Both the position numbers and the translations under genes were made by a program. 8,101 bases of DNA, taken from positions 1 through 8,101 of the forward strand of contig CAIYYE010000600.1 in NCBI GenBank assembly GCA_903930395.1. Reading direction: 5' to 3'. Under the pieces are notes generated by a model, which ran no database searches, had not been told where the DNA came from, and saw nothing but the letters and a program-made list of their open reading frames with translations. This DNA comes from an uncultured beta proteobacterium (GTDB taxonomy: Bacteria; Pseudomonadota; Gammaproteobacteria; Burkholderiales; Rhodocyclaceae). This document shows positions 1 to 6,746 of the stretch, piece after piece (within the stretch, counting starts at the first letter, position 1; each line of letters opens with the position of its first letter).

Positions 1-1704
1 CAGGATGTCGGCCAGTTGTTTCGGCGAGGCGAGGTTGAAGGGCTGGCCGGCCAGTTCGTAGGCCTGGGCTTCTAGGGCCATGATCTTCTGGCCCATTTCG
101 TGGCTTTGCCGGGCCAGGATGGCACTGTCGATCAGGATGCCATTGCGTTCGATCTGCCAGATGACCTGGCGGGCCGGCATTTCGATGTCGTGGTAAATGC
201 GGCTCAAACCGGCTTCGCTGGCGAACTGCGGGTGCAGCACCGCATGGACGCGCAGCGTGACGTCGGAGTCCTCGGCGGCATAGGTGGCGGCGCGCTCGAT
301 GTCGACCTGGTCGAAGCCGATCTGCTTGGCGCCCTTGCCGCACAAATCCTCGTAAGCGATGGTGGCGAGGCCGAGATGGCGGGTGCACAGCTGGCCGAGA
401 TCGTGGCCCTTGTCCGATTCGATGACGTAGCTCTGCAACATGGTGTCGTGCGCAATGCCGGCCAGCGCGATGCCGTGGTTGGCAAAGACGTGCTGGTCGT
501 ACTTGGCGTTTTGCAGGACTTTTTTGTGGGTGGTCGCTTCCAGCCAGGTTTTCAGCTTGGCCAGCACCTCGTCGCGCGGCAACTGGTCGGCGACGCCGGG
601 GGCCGTGTGGCCGACCGGGATATAGCAGGCTTCGCCCGCGGTGACCGCGAGCGAAATGCCGACGATGCGGGCCGCGAAGGAATCGAGGCTGGTTGTTTCG
701 GTATCGAGGGCGGTCAGTTCGGCGGCCTGGATTTTGGCCAGCCAGGCGTCGAATTGCGGCCAGCTCAGCACCGTTTCGTACCTCACCTCGGTCGGGGCGA
801 TCGGTGGGGCGACTGTCTCGTTCAGTCCTTCGCGGGCCGGCACGGCGGCGGCCGCTTCCGGACCGTCGATTTCGCCGAGCCAGGTGCGGAACTGGTAGCG
901 GCTATAGAGTTCGCGCAGGGTGTCAGTGTCGCGCGGGCTGACGGTCAGTGAAGTTGGCTTCGGCAGGTTGGAGAGATCGCAAGCGACAGTGACGAGGCGC
1001 TTGCCGAGCGGCAAAAAGCCGAGATGGTCGCGCAGGTTCTGGCCGACCACGCCGCCGATTTCATCGGCATGGGCGACGATGGCATCGAGTGATCCGTATT
1101 GCGCCAGCCATTTCAGCGCTGTCTTCGGGCCGCACTTGGCGACGCCCGGCACACCGTCGACGGTGTCGCCGACCAGCGCCAGGTAATCGACGATCTTGCC
1201 CGGCGGTACGCCAAATTTAGTCTCGACGCCGGCTTCATCGAGCAGTTCGTTGCTCATCGTGTTGTACCAGCGGACGAGCGGATTGACCAGTTGGGTCAGG
1301 TCCTTGTCACCTGTGGAAATCAGCGTACTGATGCCATCGGCCGTAGCCTGCGTGGCCAGCGTGCCGATGACGTCGTCGGCCTCGACCCCGTCGACCATGA
1401 GCAGCGGCCAGCCAGCGGCCTTGATGGCGGCGTGCAGCGGTTCGATCTGGCTGACCATTTCGGGTGGCATGGGCGGCCGGTGCGCCTTGTATTCCGGGTA
1501 CCAGTCGTCGCGGAAGGTCTTGCCCTTGGCATCGAAGACAACGGCCTTGTACTCTGCCTTGTGGTCGGTCTCGAGACGACGTAGCATGTTCAGAACGCCG
1601 TAGATGGCGCCCGTCGGCTCGCCGGCCTTGTTGCGCAGGTCGGGCAGGGCGTGGAAGGCGCGGTAGAGATAGGACGAACCGTCCACCAACAATAAGAGAG
1701 GCAT
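1..1704 (-). CDS. polA: DNA polymerase I, N-terminal 568 residues (C-terminus beyond left edge)
   Basis: Family A DNA polymerase for Okazaki-fragment processing and repair synthesis. Translating the complement from the ATG at 1704-1702 gives an uninterrupted frame to base 1. Residues 1 to about 290 are the 5' nuclease: N-terminus MPLLLLVDGSSYLYRAFHA with D8, then D58, E108/D110/D111 (VEADDVIG), D133/D135 (STGDKDL) and D180/D183 (GDTVDGVPG), all expected metal ligands, followed by the helix-hairpin-helix GVAKCGPKTA. About 325-500 is the 3'-5' exonuclease with D334/E336 (LDTETTSLD), D403 (NAKYD) and Y475/D479 (YAAEDSDV), so proofreading should be intact. FNLASPKQLADIL at the left edge is the start of the polymerase domain. 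E. coli PolA has 928 residues, so roughly 350 are missing. There is no Shine-Dalgarno sequence before the ATG; the bases there read CTCCTT because the divergent gene's ribosome site lies on the opposite strand. The start is supported by the conserved N-terminus. Confidence 0.97.
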   Translation of the reverse strand, partial: MPLLLLVDGSSYLYRAFHALPDLRNKAGEPTGAIYGVLNMLRRLETDHKAEYKAVVFDAKGKTFRDDWYPEYKAHRPPMPPEMVSQIEPLHAAIKAAGWPLLMVDGVEADDVIGTLATQATADGISTLISTGDKDLTQLVNPLVRWYNTMSNELLDEAGVETKFGVPPGKIVDYLALVGDTVDGVPGVAKCGPKTALKWLAQYGSLDAIVAHADEIGGVVGQNLRDHLGFLPLGKRLVTVACDLSNLPKPTSLTVSPRDTDTLRELYSRYQFRTWLGEIDGPEAAAAVPAREGLNETVAPPIAPTEVRYETVLSWPQFDAWLAKIQAAELTALDTETTSLDSFAARIVGISLAVTAGEACYIPVGHTAPGVADQLPRDEVLAKLKTWLEATTHKKVLQNAKYDQHVFANHGIALAGIAHDTMLQSYVIESDKGHDLGQLCTRHLGLATIAYEDLCGKGAKQIGFDQVDIERAATYAAEDSDVTLRVHAVLHPQFASEAGLSRIYHDIEMPARQVIWQIERNGILIDSAILARQSHEMGQKIMALEAQAYELAGQPFNLASPKQLADIL

Positions 1705-1710
1705 AAGGAG
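1705..1710 (+). promoter_or_regulatory. Ribosome binding site of the LOG-family gene
   Basis: AAGGAG lies 8 bases before the GTG at 1719. It decides in favour of that GTG over the in-frame GTG at 1740 and ATG at 1743. It occupies the bases directly next to the polA ATG on the other strand. Confidence 0.8.
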
Positions 1711-1718
1711 TAATTCGG

Positions 1719-2447
1719 GTGACAGAGAGCGACAAACTGGTGATGGGCGTCGAGACCGAGGCCATGCTGAAAAGCACGACAGCCCGCGAGTCCTGGCGGA
1801 TTTTCGGCATTATGTCAGAGTTCGTCGAGGCGACTGAGCGTCTGGCCGCGATCCGTCCGGCCGTGACCATGTTCGGTAGCGCCCGTGTGCGGCCCGATTC
1901 TCCGTATTACATGCTCGCCGAGCAGACCGCCCGGCTGTTGTCTGATTCAGGTTTCTCGGTCATTTCCGGTGGCGGGCCGGGCATCATGGAAGCGGCCAAC
2001 AAGGGGGCCTTCTTCGGCAAGTCGCCGTCGGTCGGCCTCAACATCCAGTTGCCGCATGAGCAGGCCAACAATCCCTACCAGGACATCTCGCAGACCTTCC
2101 GCCACTTCTTTGCCCGCAAATACATGTTCGTCCGCTTCGCCAGCGCCTATGTCGTGATGCCCGGCGGCTTCGGCACGCTGGACGAACTGATGGAAGCGCT
2201 GACCCTGATCCAGACCGGCAAGGCGCGCAAGATCCCGCTCATTCTCGTCTGTTCAGAGTTCTGGGGCGGCATGATCGATTGGTTCAGGGACCGGCTGGTG
2301 GCCGAGGGCATGGTCGACGCCGAGGACATGAACCTGATTCAGCTGATCGATGATCCGGCCAAGGTCGTCGAAGCCATCTTCAAGCATTATGAAGCTCGTC
2401 CCTTCGGCCCCTTGCCGAACGAACACGAGATGCTACTCAACCTGTAA
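1719..2447 (+). CDS. LOG-family (TIGR00730) Rossmann-fold protein, probable nucleotide phosphoribohydrolase
   Basis: A 242-residue protein starting at GTG with a good ribosome site. It carries both LOG signatures: SGGGPGIMEAANKGA at about 83-97 (phosphate-binding loop) and PGGFGTLDE at about 148-156 with the probable catalytic E156; R133/K134 in FARKYMF fit the substrate-binding arginine region. Characterised members split nucleoside 5'-monophosphates, such as cytokinin ribotides or purine/pyrimidine nucleotides, into base and ribose 5-phosphate. Many were misannotated as lysine decarboxylases. The protein is longer than minimal LOG proteins (about 180-200 residues) because of an N-terminal helical extension of about 45 residues, and far shorter than E. 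coli PpnN (about 450). No signal peptide or membrane segment is seen, so it is cytoplasmic. It is divergent from polA and 29 bases upstream of the DUF2782 gene. The substrate cannot be told from sequence. Confidence 0.9.
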   Translation: MTESDKLVMGVETEAMLKSTTARESWRIFGIMSEFVEATERLAAIRPAVTMFGSARVRPDSPYYMLAEQTARLLSDSGFSVISGGGPGIMEAANKGAFFGKSPSVGLNIQLPHEQANNPYQDISQTFRHFFARKYMFVRFASAYVVMPGGFGTLDELMEALTLIQTGKARKIPLILVCSEFWGGMIDWFRDRLVAEGMVDAEDMNLIQLIDDPAKVVEAIFKHYEARPFGPLPNEHEMLLNL

Positions 2448-2463
2448 AATCGAAGCATCGTCA

Positions 2464-2470
2464 AAGAGGA
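2464..2470 (+). promoter_or_regulatory. Ribosome binding site of the DUF2782 gene
   Basis: AAGAGGA sits 6 bases before the ATG at 2477, inside the 29-base gap after the LOG gene. That gap has no stem-loop with a T-run, so no terminator separates the two genes. Confidence 0.7.
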
Positions 2471-2476
2471 TTCAAC

Positions 2477-2806
2477 ATGCGCCGCCTTCTCCCCCTTCTG
2501 CTTCTTGCCGCCTTGCCTGCCTGGGCGCAGAAAGGCGATCTCCAGCCCATGCCGGCCGTGCCGCCTCCGCCGCCGGGCATGGAAGCCTTCGATGAAGCCC
2601 TTGAGCCGCAAGTCACCATCGTCAAGCGCGAGACTGAAACGCGCGAGGAATACCGCATCAAGGGCAAGCTCTACATGGTCAAGGTGACGCCGGCAGTTGG
2701 TCCCGCCTACTACCTCGTCGATAATCACGGAGACGGCCAGTTCATCCAGGCCGACATTGCCCAGCCGGTGGTCAAGCCGCCGATGTGGATCATTCATAGC
2801 TGGTAA
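2477..2806 (+). CDS. DUF2782 family secreted protein
   Basis: A 109-residue protein with a clear signal peptide: MRR, a Leu/Ala hydrophobic core, and a probable signal peptidase I site AWA|Q after residue 17. The mature part begins with a proline-rich linker (VPPPPPGM, about 28-35), followed by a compact domain of about 65 residues: charged VTIVKRETETREEYRIKGKLYMVKV (about 46-70 as a region), then PAYYLVDNHGDGQF, ending PPMWIIHSW. The pattern matches the uncharacterised DUF2782 family, known from beta- and gammaproteobacteria and often found near polA or thrB. Its place is probably periplasmic; there is no lipobox cysteine. Its stop lies 3 bases before the thrB start and in the same frame, so translation of the two is likely coupled. 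The function is unknown. Confidence 0.85.
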   Translation: MRRLLPLLLLAALPAWAQKGDLQPMPAVPPPPPGMEAFDEALEPQVTIVKRETETREEYRIKGKLYMVKVTPAVGPAYYLVDNHGDGQFIQADIAQPVVKPPMWIIHSW

Positions 2807-2809
2807 GGT

Positions 2810-3736
2810 TTGTCCGTCTATACCACGGTCGACCGAGGCGAACTCCTTACCTGGCTCGAACCGCTCTGCCTCGGTGATCTGATCGATCATGCCGGCATCG
2901 CTGCCGGCATGCAGAATTCCAACTATTTCGTGACGACGACTGGCGGGCGTTTTGTCCTGACCCTGTTCGAAGGCATCGAAACGGCAGCCCTCGATTTTTA
3001 CCTCACTTTGCAGGACAGTCTGGCGCAAAGCGGCATACCGTGTCCGTGCCCCCTGTCCTCTGGCGACGGGCGCCATTGGCGCTGGCTGGCCGGCAAACCA
3101 GCCGCCCTGCTCACCTGTCTGCCGGGGGCTGCCCTCGAATCGCCCTACGCCGGGCACTGCGGTATCGTCGGCGACATGCTGGCCCGCCTGCACCTGGCGG
3201 CCGCCAATCTGGCTGATCCCTTGCCCAATCCATGCGGCGCAGTCTGGCGGCAGACCGTCGGTGCCACCTTGCTGCCCTTGCTGTCACCGGATGAGCGCAC
3301 CCTGCTGGCTGACGAACTGGCGTTCCAGTCGGCGCAGGACTACGCGCTTTTGCCGCGCGGGATCATTCACGCCGACCTGTTCAGGGACAACGTCTTGTGG
3401 GATGCCGAGGGCCGACTCTCGGGCATTCTCGATTTCTACTTCGCCGGCGAGGATGCACTGCTTTTCGATCTGGCTGTTGTCGCCAATGACTGGTGCGGCG
3501 ATGAGGCAAGCCTGAAGGCGCTGATCGCCGGCTATGAGCGGCAACGCCCGCTGAGCGAGGCCGAGAGAGACGCCTGGCCGGCCATGCGGCGAGCGGCGGC
3601 CTTGCGTTTCTGGTTGCTGCGTCTGGAAGTCAGGCATAGTCCGCGGCGGGGCGAAGTGGTAACGATCAAGAATCCGGACGACTTTCGGCACCTGTTGGCG
3701 CGTTTTCGCCTTGCCCCCGAGGCGCTGCCCCGTTAG
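2810..3736 (+). CDS. thrB: Homoserine kinase, choline/aminoglycoside-kinase-fold type
   Basis: Phosphorylates L-homoserine with ATP to O-phospho-L-homoserine, the step before threonine synthase. It belongs to the APH/choline-kinase-like ThrB family rather than the GHMP-type ThrB of E. coli. 308 residues, normal for the family. The N-terminal lobe has GIAAGMQNSNYFVTTTGGRF (about 29-48), where nucleotide binding is expected. The catalytic loop is HADLFRDN (187-194; D189 catalytic, N194 metal ligand), followed by LDFY with D208 as the second metal ligand. The start is the TTG at 2810: the in-frame TAA of the preceding gene lies two codons upstream, the next ATG is only at residue 34, and the resulting N-terminus MSVYTTV matches what I recall of the family (MSVFTTV). 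No proper Shine-Dalgarno sequence exists, only AAGG one base away, so re-initiation after the DUF2782 gene is likely. Cytoplasmic. Confidence 0.93.
   Translation: MSVYTTVDRGELLTWLEPLCLGDLIDHAGIAAGMQNSNYFVTTTGGRFVLTLFEGIETAALDFYLTLQDSLAQSGIPCPCPLSSGDGRHWRWLAGKPAALLTCLPGAALESPYAGHCGIVGDMLARLHLAAANLADPLPNPCGAVWRQTVGATLLPLLSPDERTLLADELAFQSAQDYALLPRGIIHADLFRDNVLWDAEGRLSGILDFYFAGEDALLFDLAVVANDWCGDEASLKALIAGYERQRPLSEAERDAWPAMRRAAALRFWLLRLEVRHSPRRGEVVTIKNPDDFRHLLARFRLAPEALPR
2888..2911. repeat. Perfect 10-bp inverted repeat with 4-base loop near the 5' end of thrB
   Basis: CATGCCGGCA, loop TCGC, then TGCCGGCATG: a perfect GC-rich stem about 80 bases after the thrB start. It falls on codons for H27-AGIAAG-M34, part of a conserved glycine motif. 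There is no T-run, so it is not an intrinsic terminator. Confidence 0.6.
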
Positions 3737-3745
3737 CATCCGCGC

Positions 3746-4492
3746 ATGAGCGAAACTCCTGTTTTTCCGATGGCGCCGACCCGTTTTACGGGCGAGAGTC
3801 GCGAAGTCGATCCCGGCGCCTGTTTTGACTGGCTGCGCCAGGGCTGGACCATGTTTCTCGTCAATCCCGGTGTGTGGATAGGGAGTACCGTCCTTTTGCT
3901 GGTCATGCTGATGGCCATTTCCATCGTGCCGCTCTTCGGGCAGATCGCTGCGCACCTTCTGGTGCCGCTTTTCGGGGCCGGCATGATCAAGCTCTGCCGC
4001 CGCCTGAGTGAGGGCGAGGAGCCGGAAATCGCCGATCTCTTCGCCGGGTTTCGCCATAATGCCGGGCAACTGGTCATGGTCGGCGTGTTTTTCGCCATGG
4101 GTATCTTCGGCATTGCTTTCATGGCCTTCCTGCTCGTTAGCGGCGGCATTATCGGCGGCGGCGTGACCGGCAAGGTTGCCGGGTTCGGCATTGCGCTGGG
4201 TGGTGTCATGCTGGCTGGCCTGCTTGTCCTGGTGCTCTCGATTCCGGTCATCATGGCCACCTGGTTTGCCCCGGCACTGGTCTTCTTCCACGACATGCAA
4301 CCACTCGATGCGATGAAGGCCAGTTTTGCCGCAGGCGCCAAAAACTTCCTGCCGATGGTCATTTTCGCCATTTTCCTGGTGGTCGCACTATTCTTCGCCA
4401 TGCTGCCGGTCGGCATGGGACTGCTCCTGTTCCTGCCTGTCGCTTCCGGAGCGGTCTATGCCTCCTACCGCGACATTTTCGTGGGGAGTTGA
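3746..4492 (+). CDS. BPSS1780-family multi-pass membrane protein (first of two tandem paralogues)
   Basis: A 248-residue inner-membrane protein. A soluble N-terminus of about 40 residues contains VDPGACFDWLRQGWTMFLVNP, followed by hydrophobic segments at roughly 45-63, 66-80, 108-134, 147-172, 202-220 and 223-240. A glycine-rich stretch (SGGIIGGGVTGKVAGFG, about 132-148) separates two of them. Family-like motifs are GAGMIKLCRRLSEGEEPEIADLF (about 77-99 as a region), TWFAPALVFF (172-181) and the C-terminal YASYRDIF (238-245). This pattern matches proteins named BPSS1780 in betaproteobacteria, whose function is unknown. The ATG follows thrB by 9 bases without a recognisable Shine-Dalgarno sequence; a second ATG at residue 9 has none either. 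The next gene is a paralogue. Confidence 0.75.
   Translation: MSETPVFPMAPTRFTGESREVDPGACFDWLRQGWTMFLVNPGVWIGSTVLLLVMLMAISIVPLFGQIAAHLLVPLFGAGMIKLCRRLSEGEEPEIADLFAGFRHNAGQLVMVGVFFAMGIFGIAFMAFLLVSGGIIGGGVTGKVAGFGIALGGVMLAGLLVLVLSIPVIMATWFAPALVFFHDMQPLDAMKASFAAGAKNFLPMVIFAIFLVVALFFAMLPVGMGLLLFLPVASGAVYASYRDIFVGS
4483..4488 (+). promoter_or_regulatory. Ribosome binding site of the second BPSS1780-like gene
   Basis: GGGGAG, 6 bases before the ATG at 4495 and within the last codons of the preceding gene. It favours that ATG over the TTG at 4489, which would directly abut the site. Confidence 0.7.
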
Positions 4493-4494
4493 GC

Positions 4495-5268
4495 ATGCGC
4501 GCCCAGACACTGCCTTCAGCTGCCGGTTGGGGCTGGATACTCGCCGGTTTTGCCATATTCCGGCGCAGCCCGCTGATCCTCGGCATGTTGGTGCTGACCT
4601 ACTGGTTTACGATCATTTTTCTCAATGTCCTGCCCTTTATCGGCACGCTGGCTGCCTCGCTGGTCATCCCCGGCCTCTCGGTCGGCCTCATGCAGGCGGC
4701 GCGTCAGGTGGAACGCGGTCAGCCGGTCGGCGTCCAGACCCTGTATGGCAGCATGAAGGAAAACGGCCGCACCCTGATCGCACTTGGCGCCCTATATCTG
4801 TCCTGTACGCTGGGCATTCTTGGCCTGTCTGCGTTGCTTGACGGCGGCGACATGTTCCGTTTCATGATGGCCAGCAGCCGTACCGAAAAGGCGGCCGTCG
4901 AGGAAGCTGATTTCCTCGCCCCGGCGCTTTTCGTCATGGTCATGATGACGCCGGTCATGATGGCCTACTGGTTCGCCCCGGTGCTTGCCGCCTGGCACCG
5001 CCTGTCATTGGGTCGCTCGCTGTTTTTCAGTCTGGTCGCCTGCTGGATCAACTGGCGCGCCTTTCTCGTCTATGGTGCCGGCTTGATGCTGGTTGCCGGC
5101 ATTGTGCCGGGCGTGCTGATGGGGGTGTTGCTGCTGATTTTTCCCGGTGCCGCCAATTTCATCGCGGCCATGGTCACCATGCCGATGGTGCTGATCATTG
5201 CGCCCACCGTGTTTGCCAGCTTCTACGCCTGCTATCGCGACATCTTCGGTATCTCCGAAATTGTCTGA
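4495..5268 (+). CDS. BPSS1780-family multi-pass membrane protein (second of two tandem paralogues)
   Basis: 257 residues from the ATG, 2 bases after the stop of its paralogue. It has hydrophobic segments at about 28-46, 48-66, 93-115, 141-165, 190-217 and 222-242. The relation to the preceding protein shows in several shared stretches: GWGWILAGFAIFRRSPLI (compare the first protein's WLRQGWTMFLVNPGVWI), GLMQAARQVERGQP (compare GMIKLCRRLSEGEEP), MMAYWFAPVLAAWHRLSLGRSL (compare the TWFAPALVFFHDMQPLDAM region) and a C-terminal ACYRDIF (compare ASYRDIF). An extra loop at about 116-140 (GGDMFRFMMASSRTEKAAVE) is absent from the first protein. It is probably an integral inner-membrane protein of unknown function; the pair may form a heteromer. 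Its 3' end overlaps the nadD start by 8 bases. Confidence 0.75.
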   Translation: MRAQTLPSAAGWGWILAGFAIFRRSPLILGMLVLTYWFTIIFLNVLPFIGTLAASLVIPGLSVGLMQAARQVERGQPVGVQTLYGSMKENGRTLIALGALYLSCTLGILGLSALLDGGDMFRFMMASSRTEKAAVEEADFLAPALFVMVMMTPVMMAYWFAPVLAAWHRLSLGRSLFFSLVACWINWRAFLVYGAGLMLVAGIVPGVLMGVLLLIFPGAANFIAAMVTMPMVLIIAPTVFASFYACYRDIFGISEIV

Positions 5269-5914
5269 GCCACTCGGCCTCTTCGGGGGCACCTTCGATC
5301 CCGTTCACTTTGGTCATCTCCGGCTCGCCGAGGAGGCCATCGCCCACCTCGGTCTGGGCGGGGTGCGCTGGATACCCGCCGGTCAGCCGCCGCATCGCGG
5401 CACTCCGCAGGTGACCGCGCAGCAGCGTCTGGACATGGTGCAGCGGGCGGCCGGCAACAATGCCCGGTTTGTCGTCGATGCCAGCGAGGTCGAAGCGGCC
5501 GTACCCAGCTATACGGTGCATACGCTGGAGCGTCTGCGCCAGGAACTCGGCGCCGACCAGTCGCTGGTCCTGCTCGTCGGCGCCGATGCCTTCGCCGGTC
5601 TGGCTACCTGGCATCGCTGGCGCGACATTTTTGCCCTGGCCCATGTCGCCGTCTCGCACCGGCCAGGTTTTCCGGTCGAGGCGAGCAGCCTGCCGCATGA
5701 ACTGGCCACTGAATTCCATGATCGCCGCCTGGCCGACGTCGGCGGTCTCAGACAGGCCGCGGCCGGGGGCATCGTCACTTTTGCCATGACACAGCTCGCC
5801 ATTTCGGCGACACAGATCCGCAAGCTGCTGAGTAACGGGGTATCGCCCCGCTATTTGCTGCCCGATGCGGTTCTCGACTATATTCACCTTCACCAACTCT
5901 ATAAAAGTACCTGA
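5261..5914 (+). CDS. nadD: Nicotinate-nucleotide adenylyltransferase
   Basis: Transfers AMP from ATP to nicotinate mononucleotide, giving deamido-NAD, the penultimate step of NAD synthesis. The nucleotidyltransferase signature GGTFDPVHFGHL is at 9-20 (H16 and H19 of the HxGH motif). PSYTVHTL (82-89) and GADAFAGLATWHRW (107-120) follow, with the C-terminal ISATQIR (181-187) and SPRYLLPDAVLDYI typical of NadD. Start choice: the frame is open further upstream inside the preceding gene, but the TTG at 5261 gives MSEPLGLFGG, a normal-length N-terminus and 217 residues, and no ATG or GTG lies between it and the signature. It overlaps the preceding membrane-protein gene by 8 bases and has no clear Shine-Dalgarno sequence, so coupled translation is likely. 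The stop shares a base with the rsfS start (TGATG). Confidence 0.95.
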   Translation: MSEPLGLFGGTFDPVHFGHLRLAEEAIAHLGLGGVRWIPAGQPPHRGTPQVTAQQRLDMVQRAAGNNARFVVDASEVEAAVPSYTVHTLERLRQELGADQSLVLLVGADAFAGLATWHRWRDIFALAHVAVSHRPGFPVEASSLPHELATEFHDRRLADVGGLRQAAAGGIVTFAMTQLAISATQIRKLLSNGVSPRYLLPDAVLDYIHLHQLYKST

Positions 5915-6279
5915 TGGACATCCGCAAGCTGCAAAAAATCGTCGTTTCCGCCCTTGAAGACATCAAGGGCAAGGACATCGAAGTCATCAACACCTCCAAA
6001 CTGACCTCGATGTTCGATCGCATCATCATCGCCACCGGCGATTCCAACCGCCAGGTCAAGTCGCTCGCCGGCAACGTCCAGGAAAAGGTCAAGGAAGCCG
6101 GCGCCGAAGTCATCTCGACCGAAGGCGAAGACGGTGGCGAATGGGTCCTGGTCGATCTCGGCGACATCGTCGTGCACGTCATGCAGGCCAATGTGCGCGC
6201 CTACTACAACCTTGAGGAACTCTGGTCGGCGACGCCGGCCCAGCGTCGCAAGGCCGTGGAGCAGGCCCGCGACGCATGA
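5914..6279 (+). CDS. rsfS: Ribosomal silencing factor RsfS
   Basis: Binds ribosomal protein uL14 on the 50S subunit and blocks joining with 30S, lowering translation in stationary phase or starvation. 121 residues covering the whole RsfS/Iojap domain: KDIEVINTSKLTSMFDRIII (20-39), ATGDSNRQVKSLA (40-52), GGEWVLVDLGDIVVHVM (74-90) and YYNLEELW (97-104). A short charged tail follows. The ATG shares one base with the nadD stop, and the TGA overlaps the rlmH ATG by four bases (ATGA), so translation across nadD-rsfS-rlmH should be coupled. nadD-rsfS-rlmH is a common bacterial order. Confidence 0.96.
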   Translation: MDIRKLQKIVVSALEDIKGKDIEVINTSKLTSMFDRIIIATGDSNRQVKSLAGNVQEKVKEAGAEVISTEGEDGGEWVLVDLGDIVVHVMQANVRAYYNLEELWSATPAQRRKAVEQARDA

Positions 6280-6746
6280 AGCTGGCTGTACTCGCCGTCG
6301 GCCATCGCCAGCCCGGCTGGGTGAACGAAGGCTGCGCCGAGTACCTCAAGCGCATGCCGCGCGAACTGGTGGCCAGTGTCACCGAAATCAAGCCCGAAGC
6401 GCGCGGCTCGAAGACCCGCGAACAACTGCTGGCCGCTGAAAAGGCCCGCATCCGCGACGCCCTGCCCGGCAGTTGCCGGATCGTCGTGCTCGATGAAAAG
6501 GGCGACGACCTGACCACGCTCAAGTTGGCCAAGCGGCTGGAAGTCTGGATGCAGGACGGCCGCGACGTCGCCTTGCTGATCGGTGGCGCCGACGGACTCG
6601 ATGAGGAATTCAAGGCGCAGGCCGATGATCGGCTGCGGCTGTCCAGCCTGACCCTTCCACATGGCATGGCCCGTCTGTTATTGTGTGAACAACTTTACCG
6701 CGCCGTCACTGTCTTAAAAAATCATCCATACCATCGGGAGGGTTGA
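6276..6746 (+). CDS. rlmH: 23S rRNA (pseudouridine1915-N3)-methyltransferase
   Basis: SPOUT-class, SAM-dependent enzyme that methylates N3 of pseudouridine 1915 in helix 69 of 23S rRNA on assembled 70S ribosomes. 156 residues, matching the roughly 155 of the family. The trefoil-knot motifs are present: LLIGGADGL (100-108), LSSLTLPH (122-129), LLCEQLYRA (135-143) and the C-terminal HPYHRE (150-155) that contacts the substrate. The usual IGGPEG is IGGADG here, a mild variation. The start overlaps the rsfS stop (ATGA) and the stop shares a base with the maf ATG. Confidence 0.96.
   Translation: MKLAVLAVGHRQPGWVNEGCAEYLKRMPRELVASVTEIKPEARGSKTREQLLAAEKARIRDALPGSCRIVVLDEKGDDLTTLKLAKRLEVWMQDGRDVALLIGGADGLDEEFKAQADDRLRLSSLTLPHGMARLLLCEQLYRAVTVLKNHPYHREG
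6736..6742 (+). promoter_or_regulatory. Ribosome binding site of maf
   Basis: GGGAGGG within the last codons of rlmH, 3 bases before the maf ATG. Taking GGAGG as the core gives a spacing of 4, slightly short but strong. Confidence 0.6.

Noticed and set aside
100..951. Plus-strand open frame of 283 codons
   Set aside because: It lies antisense to polA, whose complement-strand frame contains all catalytic motifs. Long antisense frames are expected in high-GC coding DNA, and the translation shows no family motif.
1706..1736. Possible polA promoter, TTGTCG and TACTCC with 17-base spacing on the minus strand
   Set aside because: The -10 element matches poorly and would put the transcript start inside or after the polA ATG.
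2448..2476. Possible terminator or promoter in the gap between the LOG and DUF2782 genes
   Set aside because: Only 29 bases, with no inverted repeat or T-run and no convincing -35/-10 pair.
2387..3193. Minus-strand open frame of 268 codons
   Set aside because: Covers the DUF2782 gene and the start of thrB in antisense; both plus-strand genes have clear family motifs and this frame has none.
3284..4300. Minus-strand open frame of 338 codons
   Set aside because: Antisense across thrB and the first membrane-protein gene; low-complexity His/Gln/Asp-rich translation with no recognisable domain.
4489..4494. TTG at 4489 as start of the second membrane-protein gene
   Set aside because: It directly abuts the GGGGAG ribosome site with no spacing; the ATG at 4495 has a spacing of 6.
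5198..5260. Upstream extension of nadD to the TTG at 5198
   Set aside because: It would add 21 residues before the conserved N-terminus and overlap the preceding gene by 71 bases; the TTG at 5261 gives the normal family length.
5195..5896. Minus-strand open frame of 233 codons
   Set aside because: Exact antisense shadow of nadD, no motif.
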